Assembly: GCA_021613535.1 (NCBI GenBank)
Contig: CP075494.1
Coordinates: 16,740,001 to 16,804,000, forward strand
From: Adineta vaga
Lineage: Eukaryota > Rotifera
Reading direction: 5' to 3'
Length of the DNA: 64,000 nt
Positions 1 through 11,413 of this stretch are shown here, one piece after another (position 1 is the first letter of the stretch; each line of letters begins with the position of its first letter). Made by a program: the position numbers and the translations under genes. A model generated the notes under the pieces. That model was not told the origin of the DNA, ran no database searches, and saw only the letters and a program-made list of their open reading frames with translations.

Positions 1-190
1 CAATATGTTCGTTCTTGATCGATTTATGAGACCACGAAACATACTCCGATCTATATTAAATTTCAACCTTTCACTGTCTTATCGAAAATTTACTATCAAT
101 TGCAAATTTAAAGCAAATCTTCCCAATCATCTTGTAAGTGTACCTATTTTTGAAAGTTGAAAGCTCACCATATACTACTTCAATGCTATT

Positions 191-1520
191 CCCAGGTCAA
201 CGAATCCGATGTCGGATCCGACAGAATCCTATAGGACTCCTGGTGACGGAATCGAATAGGAATCCGACTGTCAGAATCCACTACACTTCCGATAATATCG
301 GATGAATTAAAAAAAATCTGAAAACACCTAATTTCTTTGTATTTTTTCGGATTCAAAATCCTTTAATTATTCACCTGATATCTATCTCGTAGGATTTTTC
401 TGGATTGTTTTTCGATTTAAAATCCTTCACTTGTATTTCGTATATGCTCGAGTAGAGTATGATTCGTTTGGACTGATTTAGCATGGAATGCTGATTATGT
501 AGATTGTATAGTGGTTTAAGGAAGGGATAGAGGAAACGGATCCGTGGAGAAATGTGATTTTTTTCCGGCTCTCAGAATCATAGGAGATGAAATATATGAA
601 AGAATGCCAATGTCAAAGTTCTTTCGTGGAGAATTAATCGAGTGTTTCGGTGGAAACTGAACATTTTTCGGGAGATATAGTTGGAAATGTGAGTTGATGT
701 TTGCGTTTCTTTTGGTTATGTCGTTCTGAGTTGTTGGGGATACCTAGTAGTGTTAATTATTTTCATAAGCAGTATTTGTACATCGTTAGGTAGTGTCGCC
801 TTGGCGAAAGCACGAAGCTGGCAGTTATATTAGCAAAGCAACCCAGGAATATTCCGGACAGTTCCAGCTAGTTCCAAAAGCTTCCAACCGGAAAACTCAG
901 GACAATGGAAGCAGTATTCCGATCGGAATTTCTCGGACTGTTCCGGTGAATTCCAGTCGGAATGTTCTGGTTCCGGCGGGATCTGGCTCGGATTTTTCGA
1001 CCTGGGTAAATGTTTTCAGGTTGTTAAGATGGTGGATGCCGCAGATTTTTATGGATCATACTTTATGATGGAGTTAGGAGGTATGAAATTAAAAAAACGG
1101 TCTGCTTAAAATGTGAATGGTTCGAAACTATGTATTTCAGTAGGCGTTAGGTAAAATATATTCATGAATAGCGTCAAATAGTTTAAATATCGTTTTTCAG
1201 GTTCATCTAATGCATTTTTTTGGTTGTTTATAATATTCATTTTAAGATCCATGTCGGAGTTCGTTGAATTTTGTCAGAGTGTGGTGGAAATCGTTCGAAG
1301 TCATGGGTTCACAGTAATAGGATCCGATCGGTTCCTTGATACTGGATACCATCGGACATAGTTAATATTAACCGATAGGATTCGTTGATCCGAAGGATTT
1401 CAATGCGATTCCGTCACCGAGAATCCAATTAAATCCTATAGGAACCCACAGAATCCGGTAAAATCCTATGCTTTCCGATCGGATCCGATCCGATTCGAGT
1501 ATGGGATTGGTCAACCTGGG
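191..1520. mobile_element. Degenerate inverted-repeat (TIR) DNA element, non-coding
   Basis: The left end begins CCCAGGTCAACGAATCC, and the right end, read on the other strand, begins CCCAGGTTGACCAATCC. Both ends continue inward with similar GGATTC/GGATCCGA-rich sequence, including TCCTATAGGA and GGTGACGGAATCG blocks. The pairing runs roughly 80-110 bp with indels. The middle (about 845-985) is packed with GGAATTCC-like short palindromic units. No transposase is readable inside; the open frame at 793-1068 has no recognisable domain. No clear target-site duplication is visible. A non-autonomous TIR element is the simplest reading. Confidence 0.5.
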
Positions 1521-1637
1521 TTGCATCATATTACTTTTACGTGATACCATACTCGTTAATCAACCTTTTAGATATAAGCAACATTTTCCTTATCAAGAAA
1601 TTCTCATTTTCTATATTGTATATATACACCTTCTTGT

Positions 1638-1640
<3 letters not shown>

Positions 1641-1669
<29 letters not shown>
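1641..1669. repeat. (TC)n microsatellite
   Basis: About 14 uninterrupted TC dinucleotides, followed by TTTCAG. It lies upstream of the CqsA-like gene and could also serve as a polypyrimidine tract for an untranslated first intron. Confidence 0.9.
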
Positions 1670-1672
<3 letters not shown>

Positions 1673-1788
1673 AGATCCTAAAAATTATACTGACTGAAAT
1701 TGGTCAATGTCCACAAATGTCGTTTACGGTTTTTGATTAAAAATCTCTGTTTTTTTATTTCAGATAATATTTGTTATAACTATTTGAT

Positions 1789-3574
1789 ATGTTTCGTCAT
1801 GTTTACAATCGCGTTCGTTTCAACTATTTATCTGCAATCATCGACCAGCAACTATCATACTATGGTAAGACCTACTGTATAGCTTTCTGTGTGCAAAACT
1901 TCTGTTATCTCATTGAGAAACTAATTAATTAGCAACGCCACCTCGAGGAGAATGCTATAGTGTAGATCAATGGGTTTCTTTGTTTGATCGTCTCGAGTTG
2001 AAACAACGCTAATATGTTTGTGGATAACGTTCTGTTATGAATATATGAGTGGCGTGCTAAAAAAACAGTAAAATAATTACAAGAATCTGATGTCTAGCCG
2101 AAAATTGACGGAATCAAATTTTTGCAACATTCTGATACTGAAAAGCAATGACATAATCATGCTTCGGGTAAAAAATATTTCCAATACGAGATCTATCGAA
2201 TAGTTGTATGTTTGCACCTTCGTTTTTGTTGCGTTTTTAGGTGGAGCCTCTACCAGTATACTGCCGTCACTACCACTGTCAACAGTTTCTGTTGATCAAA
2301 CACGAAAGACTGACTCGATTAGAGAACAACTTCGTCAAAATATGCAAATATATTTCGAGTCTTTTGCTACGGGAAAAGGCGCTATCGAATTGCTTTCGTT
2401 AGCGCATCCACATCGAATTAATATCCATCTCGATAACAATGACTACTTGCATTTATCCTTCGATCCAGAATTAGTTGTTTCTGATGCACATATAGTTGGT
2501 GCCCCACAACATTATTCCAAAAATCCGAAAAATGGCCCTTCAAAACTCATCAAATCAGAAGGAGACAGTGCCCATCCAATGCAGGGATCAGATAACATCA
2601 TGTCAGGAATGTTTTTACAAAAGGGTTGTCTACAAGACCAAGTGTCTGACTTGCTAGCGAAACAAATACTTGGAAAAGAAAGTGTGTATTTAGCTCAAAG
2701 TGGATATGCCGCTAACTACGGTCTACTTCAAACAATAGTTATCCCGGCAACGAGCCACGTCTATATTGATACAGCTGCTCATGAATCACTTTGGCAAGGT
2801 GCCCAGCGTGGTGTTATTCACAAGATTAAACATAATTCTCTAGAAGATCTTGAACAAAATCTTCGTAGGTTTGGTAGTGGAATCATTGTTGTCGATTCTC
2901 TTTACTCAGCGAAAGGCTCGATTGCCAATCTGGTGCAATTATGTAATCTCAAGGAACGGTACGACTGCATTTTGGTGGTTGATGAATCTCATTCAATTGG
3001 ATTGTACGGACCTCACGGTCGTGGCCTTGCAGCAATGGCAAATGTAACAGATCGTATTGACTTTATTACAGGTAGTCTGGCTAAGGCATATTGTGTTCGT
3101 GCAGGATTTATTGCCGGTCGCACTCAAGATGTATTATACGTGCGAGAAAAATCATCACAGTCGATATTTAGTAGTGCACTTATGACTTGGGATTTGCAAC
3201 GTCTTCGTCGTGCTATTGCAATCATTTATAATGCAGATAGTAAGCGTAAACGATTAATGGATATTGCAACAGTTGTACGACACGCTGCAGTGAACTTGAA
3301 ATTTGATGTTGAACAACCACCATTTCCAAGTCCCATTCTATGTTTAATCGGTGGGCCAAATGCACTTTCGAAAAAACTTCAAATTTGCTTCGAGAACGCA
3401 GGAATTTCAGGTGCCATATTCATAGCACCTGCTACACCCGCTACTCGATCTATCTTGAGACTCACAATGCATGCTGGTTTGTCGAATGAGGACGTCGCAC
3501 GAATAATCAGTACACTCGAATCCACTGCCCGATATCATCGTGCTAACCTTTCGCAAACATTTTTAAAGCATTAA
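1789..3574 (+). CDS. CqsA/LqsA-like alpha-oxoamine synthase (PLP enzyme), bacterial type
   Basis: PLP-dependent fold-type I enzyme of the alpha-oxoamine synthase superfamily, which condenses an acyl-CoA with an amino acid or related amine. Model: exons 1789-1864 and 2241-3574 (GTAAGA donor, TTTTTAG acceptor, phase 1), 469 residues. Visible motifs are a stacking His in AHESLW (about residue 206), VDESHSIG with the PLP-binding Asp (about 273) and the Schiff-base Lys in GSLAKAY (about 307). The motifs MSGMFLQ, LAQSGYAANYGLLQT, AAHESLWQGA and GIIVVDSLYS match the pattern I know from CqsA/LqsA (CAI-1/LAI-1 autoinducer synthases) better than serine palmitoyltransferase, KBL or BioF. It is longer than the roughly 390-residue bacterial enzyme, with an N-terminal extension and an insert near residues 105-145. 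The start and first exon are inferred; an internal ATG at 2342 would remove conserved sequence. The domain is intact. Bacterial origin with a gained intron is inference. Confidence 0.75.
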
Positions 3575-4434
3575 TCTCCAAATATGATTAAGATCTTTAT
3601 GTTTTTAGTGAAGGAACAAATGAAACAGTTCTTGACTATGAAGTATTTCATATTTATTTAAATTTTGTTAAACAAACTAACAATATTCTTACGACGCACA
3701 TGTGTAAATGCTTATTTTTTATTGTAAAAACTACGAAATATGTGATACTTTCCTTAGTGATAAATAAATATCTCGGGTTTCTTTTCGTTCTTTTCTTTTA
3801 TTGATTTTACTTGTAAGAGAAATACATTAAATTTCATGACGTTCTGTTTCTTTTCTCATTCTCTCTTTTTTTTTCTCTTATCAAATGTTACACGAGATTG
3901 ACAAAATGTTCTTATTTAATTTTTCAAACTTATCTAAAACATTGACGACATAGAAAACTGTAGTATTATCATGAGTTGCCTAGTTCGAATTATAATATAA
4001 ATGCATATTTAGCTAAATAATATCACTTCGAAAATAAATGACAAAACTTGAACTAGATTGTTTCTATAAGACAGGAACACTTTTTCTTCTATCTATAGGT
4101 AATTATAACTCACGTAGAGCATATTTCTGTTAAAATAGGAATAGGTAGGAATAGTTTTATTTCAGTTGCTATTGAATACGATACAAAAATATACACATAT
4201 ATATCTCTATTTATGAATTTTATTTACTGGAAACAAAAGCTAAATCTTTATCTATCAACGATTATGTCTATAAACGCTTTTACAAAATCATCATTTATAT
4301 TCGAAGTCGAATTAGGCAGCTACTCCCTTTTTCAGTTATGTTTACTTATAGATGAAAAAAATTATAATCGTTGGATCCAGTTTGATTTACAACGATCATT
4401 TTTCATATCAACAAAAATGTAAGCATCACTAATT
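3575..4434. other. Convergent intergenic spacer
   Basis: AT-rich 3' flanks of the CqsA-like gene (plus) and the innexin gene (minus). An AATAAA-type polyadenylation signal sits at about 3762. The small open frame at 4213-4422 has no recognisable content. Confidence 0.5.
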
Positions 4435-5767
4435 CTACACAATATGGGTTTCGGACTGATTGCCAGCATCACTAAGATCTCTTTTGTAATGTTTGTAGAG
4501 ATAACTCATAGTTTGAATCATGCAAAGTTCATTAATATTCTGTCTAATGATACGTAGAATAACAAAACCATCTAAACCTATATAATCAATAAAACGACTT
4601 TCTATCGAGCTCTTCTTTTCGATCATCAATTTTGTTTCAAAATGTTCACACATTTGCAAGCATTGATTAATGAATCTTTTTCGATTCTTCTTTGTCAATA
4701 AAATAATCCATAAAATAGTGGAAAGCATATTCGCAATACTTAGAATAATCAACCACATTGTAAGTCCAAAGAAGATTATTTCATTATAAATATTAATTGG
4801 CAAATTGCATTGAACAGCATACCAATGTTGATTGGAACCTAATTCGCGAATCATAAAATCACACAACACAACATGAGGAAATCGGACAGACTCATAGGCA
4901 TGCACTCGATCTCCGAATAATTGGCCAATTATATTACTATCAAGATCAGTGTGTCGTAAAGAAAGAAAATTGATTAAAAATAGCAGTTGACCCAGTGTAT
5001 TCATGATATAAAAGAACTTGACTATGAATAATAACGGTGTTAGTCGACCAATAGGATTTAGAACTCGAAATTTGAGACGAGGAAGAGTGCGTGAACGTAT
5101 GTTGCTGGTCATATCCAGTTGTGCTTTGATTAATCGGAAAGCATGATCGAGTTCTTTTCTGTTACAACGATCTTTTTTGATCATTTTGATCAAATTTTTC
5201 AGATTTACACCTCTTTGAGATGAAAAAGTTTGCCATGCATGACTTGGTGATGTAAATAGAAAAGCCATCAGCAGAAGAGTTATTGTCGTCCATTGGTAAT
5301 AAGATCTAGATTGGTGGCATGAGAATATGGTGACCTAGTTTCAATCAACTATCTACTTACACGACATACGTTCGTGGTACGGATCTATCAGGAATTTCAA
5401 CTAGAACAACAATAGTTGTGACGAATGATGACTAAGAATGCGACAAAACGTACTGTCCTTAGTTGGTAAATAATAAGTTCCCTTGAGCCAACAAATACTA
5501 TTGATATAAGTAAAATGGATATTCTGAAATTGTGCTATATAGTAGATGAAGAACGAGCAACTATCGATTAGAAAATATGTATGATTTCCAAAACTTACTT
5601 GGTCCCCAACAATTAATTGGATTTCCTACATAAATTTTCCCCAATACAATCAGGAAACAACCGAGCAATGCCAATGTAGTATATCGACTGTTTAATCGAT
5701 CAATAACATCGGCATCAACCTGGAAGAGTGACTTATAAATAAAGAGTGTTTCTATTTCAATCTTCAT
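4435..5767 (-). CDS. Innexin (invertebrate gap-junction channel protein)
   Basis: Four-pass membrane subunit of invertebrate gap junctions or hemichannels. All exons join in phase: 5767-5599, 5534-5454, 5400-5361 and 5305-4435, giving 386 residues, a normal innexin length. The three introns are 64, 53 and 55 nt. Visible innexin signatures are VDRL-like (VIDRLNSRYTT) and YVGNPINCWGPTQF before the first extracellular loop, ICWLKGTYYLP with loop cysteine, IPDRSVPRTY followed by the YYQWT signature at TM2, FPHVVLCDFMIRELG and QCNLPINIYNEIIFFG for the second loop, and GLDGFVILRII near the C-terminus. The intron 1 acceptor must be TATATAG at 5535; the neighbouring TTTCAG breaks the frame. The reading frame is intact. 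Confidence 0.93.
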
Positions 5768-6622
5768 CTAATGATCAGTGGTTGTATGTGCACGTCCGAA
5801 AAGACAATTTGATGTACTTAACAATTGTATTTTATTCGTTCGTTACGTCTCTCTATTGATTGTTCTTTTTAACATACCAATATATTTATTTCTATTTGCT
5901 CTCTCTATAATTATACATCGTACTTGACAAAGTAATGTTAGATGTGCAAATATTGTACTGATTGATGACATTATCAAATGATATTTGAAATTTAATTTCA
6001 AACATAGTTCTCACTTCGTACGCTCTAATAGAACCGTTCTGAATTCTATTAAATAATAGTCATCATGTCATAGACTTGAATATGTGGCTTTGTTCATGCA
6101 GTCGTTATACTTTTGTCTCGTTGCAACAATCGAAAGTAGTTTTCTGATAAACTATTCACAATTCGATTAAGAGCATCTTCCATAGCTTACCTTACGATTT
6201 TGGAATCTTGGTTTTAATTTTCTGCTAGATAATGACTCAAAATAACTCTTTGAATACCGGCGACACATATATGTGTGTAAACATGGCTTACCGAATATGG
6301 CTTTTCAATTAAACAAACAAAAGAATCCAATGAAGATTAAGAGAGTGAGAGTGATAAATACCAGCGAAAAAAGCAAATAAAGTAAAAATAACTGTCTTAG
6401 TAGATATAAGAAAACATATTGTACAAGAAAAGGACCAGAGATACGATGAATTTGGTCTAAATTGATATAATGGATGATAATGTGAGAAAATTACGCCTTA
6501 TCTAATTCAATGTTGATGTTGATTGATTTTTCCGTCTATTTTCGTCCTAAATCCTCTTTTTAAAATGATTAGAAAAGAATTTCGTTGATAAACTTCGTGT
6601 ATAAAAATGGTATAATAAAAAA
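5768..6622. other. Intergenic spacer upstream of innexin
   Basis: AT-rich sequence without a recognisable gene or repeat; presumably holds the promoter of the minus-strand innexin gene. Confidence 0.4.
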
Positions 6623-6927
6623 CATGTTGAATATCTTCGTGGTTATTTCAATGATCTGTCAAATCGAATTCTTGATTGGGCAAAAATGAAACAAACAAGA
6701 ATTTCGTTCAAAACGAATTAAATTCAAATCAATTTGTCGAAATAACATCAAAGAACAACGTTCATTTTATCCTGAATGGATTGAAATTTCGAATCTATTT
6801 CAATATGAATTTCATGGTCCATTATTAAATCTTCGAAATAATCTCAGTGAACTTCATCGATTTAATTCGATTGATCAACAAACATATGTTATTGAAATAC
6901 AAATGTTACTTTATATAATACAAATAT
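6623..6927 (+). pseudogene. Remnant of an unidentified coding exon
   Basis: Two adjoining stretches read like protein, in different frames: one from about 6623 (HVEYLRGYFNDLSNRILDW) that ends at a stop near 6717, and one from about 6738 containing FYPEWIEISNLFQYEF. Codon choice resembles neighbouring genes. A frameshift/stop separates them, and the second stretch ends exactly where a G-rich repeat arm begins. I do not recognise the family. Confidence 0.35.
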
Positions 6928-6967
6928 TGAGGGTGGGGTGTAGGTGTGAATACAAGAGATCCTCAAG
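6927..6967. repeat. TTGAGGGTG-type repeat, degraded copy
   Basis: Reads TTGAGGGTGGGGTGTAGGTG and ends in GATCCTCAAGG. The G-rich arm is clear; the C-rich arm is reduced to CCTCAAG. Member of the dispersed hairpin family in this window. Confidence 0.55.
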
Positions 6968-7258
6968 GTCAACATTCTCATATCTGTCCGTGTTCAAAAC
7001 AGATAAGATCCTTACGTATAATTGAATATTTACAATCATAAGTAGAAAGAAAATGATTTCTATGAATAATAAAAACGAAAAATCTTAAGAAGAACAGAAA
7101 AATATTATTTTCTTCATTTACAATCTTAAAGTCAAACAATTAATAAAGATTGTTGATTAATCATTTTTATAATATACATTGTATATAACTTGTTCCTTAT
7201 TGGTTAATGACGCCATAAATCTAGATCGTCTATACTTTGATCAATTTCTAATAGAATC
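6968..7258. other. AT-rich intergenic sequence
   Basis: No gene, promoter motif or repeat recognised. Confidence 0.4.
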
Positions 7259-7316
7259 GATTGAGGGTGTGGGTTTGGGTATACCTTCTTGACTCACATC
7301 TACACCCATACCCTTC
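7259..7316. repeat. GGGTGTGGG hairpin
   Basis: Left arm TTGAGGGTGTGGGTTTGGGT, short loop, right arm CACATCTACACCCATACCC. An imperfect inverted repeat about 350 bp upstream of the CmcI-like gene. Confidence 0.8.
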
Positions 7317-7663
7317 CATATATTAATAAATTGAAAATATTTGTAAAACTAAATCTTATGATCATATTCAATACTTTTGTTAATGTAAATATCAGTTTAA
7401 GAATTTTGAGATTTATTCAAATTTAAAAAAAGAAAAACATCTTTGTTTTTTTCTCTTTTTCTTCACATTTTATTTCTTTATGCATTCAGATATGTATAGA
7501 TGTTTTATTTTTACCTTTCTTGTTCTGTAATTGATGTCGAACAAAATGTGCAACTGTGTGTCTTTAAGCAACATTGGAAAAAAGAAGTGTTTATATGCGT
7601 ATAAATCTATGTTAGTTTAATATCTTTTTAGATTTTGTAGATACAAATTAATGAATATTATTC

Positions 7664-8656
7664 ATGGATACTTATAATGGTTGGTCATTAAGACGTACAA
7701 TTTATGTTGGTATACTAATGGTCTCTATCCTATGTAATTTTTATTATCCTATAAAAACTCGTTTTATTTCTTTGAAAGAACAACATTTTCTTGAAAGTTC
7801 AAAATCACGTGATTGTAATATTGATAGATTACTTTTAGAAAAATGTTCCGAATTAGATTTTGTTACATTACGAACATATCGACGTTTATCATCAAATAAA
7901 AATGCAATTTATGTTCATGGAACTCGTATTATTAATTTAGGTGAAAATTATTTTATTAGTGTTGATGATATTTTATTTGGTTATGATATTTTATTTGAAA
8001 AAGATTATTTATATAGTATGGGATCATGGTTAGGTGTACAATTTCAATCAAGTCCTCATGATGCGATAGTTTTTCAACAATTAATTTGGAAAATAAAACC
8101 TGATTTAATAATTGATTTAGGAACAAATGTTGGTGGTTCAGCTGTATTTTTTGCTTCGATCATGTCATTTTATAGTGATGTTGGTATTGTTCTTACAATT
8201 GATCGTAAATCATTTACAAAAAATTGGGTACCAAATAAAAATTTATTATGTAAAGATTGTGTTAATCCAATTGATCATAAATTATGGAAAAAATATGTTC
8301 ATTTTATTCAAGGAACTACAATCGATCCTCAAGTATTAAATAAAGTTAAAAATTATGTATTAAATGCTACAACAATATTTATTAGTCAAGATGCTGCTCA
8401 CGATGGTCCTTCAGTTTATCAAGATATATTAAATTATGCTGAATTTGTAAGTATTAATTCATATATGGTAATACAAGATACAAAATTGGATCGAATTAAT
8501 GAATATTCTGTTGGTCCATTAGCTGCTGTAAGAAAATTCATGGATTATCAAAACAAAAATGTAGAAAATTTAACATATAGATTTGAAGTAGATCGTTCAG
8601 TAGAAGTATTTTATTATTCACAACATGCATATGGTTGGTTAAAACGAGTTAAATAA
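7664..8656 (+). CDS. CmcI-type (cephalosporin hydroxylase/rhamnosyl O-methyltransferase-like) protein, membrane anchored
   Basis: Single-exon 330-residue protein. An N-terminal hydrophobic segment (about 12-28) suggests a signal anchor, so the domain may face the secretory lumen or outside. From about residue 120 the protein follows the CmcI family: a SAM-binding type loop DLGTNVGGSA (151-160), an acidic residue after the next strand (LTIDRK, 177-182), an IQGTTIDP motif (215-222), a segment SQDAAHDG (241-248) where CmcI proteins usually read DSDHS, then VIQDTKLD (269-276) and FEVDRS near the C-terminus. CmcI proteins are mainly bacterial SAM-dependent methyltransferases or hydroxylase partners. 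The changed DSDHS segment may alter metal binding. The frame is intact and codon use resembles neighbours; bacterial origin is inference. Confidence 0.75.
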   Translation: MDTYNGWSLRRTIYVGILMVSILCNFYYPIKTRFISLKEQHFLESSKSRDCNIDRLLLEKCSELDFVTLRTYRRLSSNKNAIYVHGTRIINLGENYFISVDDILFGYDILFEKDYLYSMGSWLGVQFQSSPHDAIVFQQLIWKIKPDLIIDLGTNVGGSAVFFASIMSFYSDVGIVLTIDRKSFTKNWVPNKNLLCKDCVNPIDHKLWKKYVHFIQGTTIDPQVLNKVKNYVLNATTIFISQDAAHDGPSVYQDILNYAEFVSINSYMVIQDTKLDRINEYSVGPLAAVRKFMDYQNKNVENLTYRFEVDRSVEVFYYSQHAYGWLKRVK

Positions 8657-8829
8657 TGTTTGTATTTTGCATTTTCTAATTTAAAGAAAATTTCTCATTG
8701 ATAAATTTTGTTTGTAAAAGTATCATTAGAAGTCAAAGAAATCAATTTTTTGAATGAATGACAATAGAATTGATAATAAATCAAATAAAATATCATTATA
8801 ATGTCTATCTCAATATTTTATATTAGGAA
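8657..8829. other. 3' flank of CmcI-like gene
   Basis: AT-rich untranslated or intergenic sequence with AATAAA-like runs near 8775; nothing else seen. Confidence 0.4.
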
Positions 8830-8880
8830 AGAGGGTGTGGGTAGAGTGTGGTGTTGTCATTACACATATCCATACCTTCA
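8830..8880. repeat. GGGTGTGGG hairpin, decayed right arm
   Basis: Left arm GAGGGTGTGGGTAGAGTGTG; the right arm CACATATCCATACCTTC is partly eroded. Confidence 0.65.
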
Positions 8881-11337
8881 ATTTTCATATTATCCATTTG
8901 TAGATAGTTTATCTGTATGTATTCCATGAATTAATTTGATATCATGATAAAATAAATAAGATGAATACAGTATTGTTAGTTTATAAGATATATCTTTTCA
9001 TTTTTAATATAGAAATGCAAACAAAATTGAATTAAAATAATGACTTAGAAATCTTACATAGAAATTAGAATTATTTAATCAATGGCAAGAATTCAATAAT
9101 ACATCTTGAATGAGTGTAGACTGTGAATATATAGGAGGGAGATTTACACTCTCAAGACAGTGATATATTGTATTAGCATATGAAAAATACGTATTCAAAA
9201 TTGAATCTTGATGTAACTTGATAAAATTACTATTTGAATAATCTGAAAATATCTGAATAATTACATTCATATCTTATTCTTGCATTTGACATTTTTAAAT
9301 ATAACATCACCGTATTTATGAAACACGATCTGAAAGAGTGTGTTGAAGTATTTAAGGGTAGAAATTTACATTCATCCCTTTCCATCACAGACGTGACCGG
9401 GTGACCCGAAAAAAAGACATTCCAGAACGTGATCGACTGAACAAAAATCCATCAGAAAACATCGAACACGGTGATTGAGAATAATATAAATAACTGGAAA
9501 TGTACATTGAGAAACAAATTGATTATTCTATGTATTCACATTTTTAATCCCGTAGGGATTGCGATGAAAGTTCTTTTTTTTTAAATAAATATCAAAACAT
9601 TAGAATAAATCACACTACTTAAAAGAAATGTGTGTCGAAAAACTCTTATTTATGTGGATAATGTTTCACGTATCATACGTGTGTTGTTAAAATATTTTCT
9701 TTTCTGCTTTTGTTAAGAGGAATAAAATATTTTGTATTTATAAAAGATATAAATATTTTATTACTGATATTTTTCTTTTAATCCTAAACAATTATTATTA
9801 ATCAAATATATGGAGGATTTACTTTTAATATTTGTCATAAATTGAAACATTCATAGAACAGAAGCAATAGCAGATTCTTACGCAGTATTTATTATTTGAA
9901 AAGGCTTATAAGTAAACTTCAAACAATTTCATTGTTTCAACCATTTCTATTTAGAGTTAGTCGAAGTTGAAAAATTAGCAAGAATGAAATAATTTCAACT
10001 TACTTATTGTCATTATTTGATAGATACGAAAGAAAATATCTAAGATGGAAAAAGAAAAAAAATGATAAAATGTTCGTTGAATGAAACTCATTTATTTATG
10101 AATATTTTTCAATATTCTACATCCGCAGGGAGGAATCCAAAGAGGCGATTATGGGGATCGATCATCCCCCTGCCAAGATTAAAATACATGGAGGCTATCT
10201 TTTGCCAGCGGAGAAAATCTTGTTTTCCTCAGGTAGTCTCTCTGAAAAAAAAATTGCTGATTGCGTCACTGTAAATCTGTTGTTAAAATATTTTCTTTCC
10301 GGTTTTCTCGAAGAATAATGAAATGACGTATATTTATGAAAGGCAAAAGTAATTTATTATTGACATGTCATTTAATTGTAAATTATTTTAATCCTGAACA
10401 TAAGGATTTAATTTTGGATCTGATACAAATTAAAATATCATAGTTTAAAGACTAATGTAGATCCTTACACTATTATTTTAGAAGTATTTCAAGTATACCT
10501 CAATCAGTTTTACTACTTGTGCAGATTTATTCACAGTAAGTAGAAAAGTAAAAGCGTTAAGAAGAATAAAATGCATTCAGTTGATCATTGTCATTATTCA
10601 AAGAGATGAAAAGAACTTGAGGATGTAATATCTTTAAAATTCGCTTTTGATGAATCATATAGCCGGTTAGAATGAGAATTCAATTGAGTTTTAACTTCAG
10701 ATAAAATCAGACTTCTACATTTATTGATGAATCTGCACTCTAAAGAGATGATACTCGTCAAACTTTGAACATATTTGAAGACTTTTTCGTAAGGACAAAA
10801 TCTTTTTCGAATGTTCAGTATAGAGCACCAACTTTTTAAGAGTGAAATATATAAGTTCAAGAAAAGCTTTGTAGCGCAGTCCTTATAAGGCTAAAATGTG
10901 GAACTCATACAGTCTCCCAGATTGGACAGTCCGACCCGAGACCGATGGGTTCCACCACGTTCCGAGAGTTTCATGGAAGCAGTATTCCAGACAGGAATTC
11001 ATCGGATTAAATCTAATAGTTTCCGATCATATCTTAACGGAAAATACCTGAACAAAGGAGACCTCGGAAAACTATAGGAAACCCGCAGATCCTGGACTGA
11101 GTTTCCGACAATTAGGAACTTCGGTATTCCGTATTAATACTTGAACGATCATTGATGAATAGCGCTTCCCAATTTCACCTCCGCTCCCGCTATCCAACAT
11201 TCTACATGTGTTCGCTGAATTCAGTTACGGATTTTCGAGAGGATTAAAATAGGATGAAAGATGTCGAAGGCGGTCACGTTACGCAGGATGTTTTCGGATT
11301 TTGTTGGTACCGATCGTTTCTAGGCGTAGCCGACGGG
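8881..11337. other. Long intergenic spacer with degenerate duplicated segments
   Basis: No intact gene. Two stretches beginning GTTGTTAAAATATTTTCTTT (near 9684 and 10276) diverge quickly afterwards. A segment near 9321 resembles one near 13118 (AAACACGAT, TGAAAGA, GTGTTGAA), suggesting old local duplication linked to the downstream tandem gene array. Around 10915-11100 lies GGAATTCC/TTCCGA-rich sequence including GGAAGCAGTATTCC, also found at about 912 in the inverted-repeat element. Minus-strand open frames at 9079-9270 and 10594-10860 have no recognisable domains. Confidence 0.4.
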
Positions 11338-11409
11338 AAGAAGGGTGGGTGTGGGTGAGGGTGGAGGTGGGTGTATCCCTTCTTCTTTCACACCCACACC
11401 CACATCCTA
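11338..11409. repeat. GGGTGTGGG hairpin with G-quadruplex motif
   Basis: The left arm 11343-11361 reads GGGTGGGTGTGGGTGAGGG, four G3 tracts with short loops. The right arm is TTTCACACCCACACCCACA. It ends about 5 bp before the ATG of the first tandem two-TM protein, so it lies in that gene's 5' leader or promoter. Confidence 0.85.
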
Positions 11410-11413
11410 ACAA

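Noticed and set aside
793-1068. Open frame of 91 codons near the left end
   Set aside because: Lies inside the inverted-repeat element, starts without a clear ATG context and follows the GGAATTCC-type repeats rather than a protein-like pattern.
1789-3574. Serine palmitoyltransferase or 2-amino-3-ketobutyrate ligase identity
   Set aside because: The general PLP motifs fit, but FLQ, SLWQGA and VVDSLYS features point to the CqsA/LqsA branch, and no SPT-type membrane segment is seen.
5535-5598. Innexin intron 1 ending at TTTCAG (about 5521-5530)
   Set aside because: Leads to an in-frame stop; the upstream TATATAG acceptor gives CWGPTQF and a continuous frame.
8127-8339. Second-frame open region inside the CmcI-like gene
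   Set aside because: Shadow of the real reading frame, with no independent motif.
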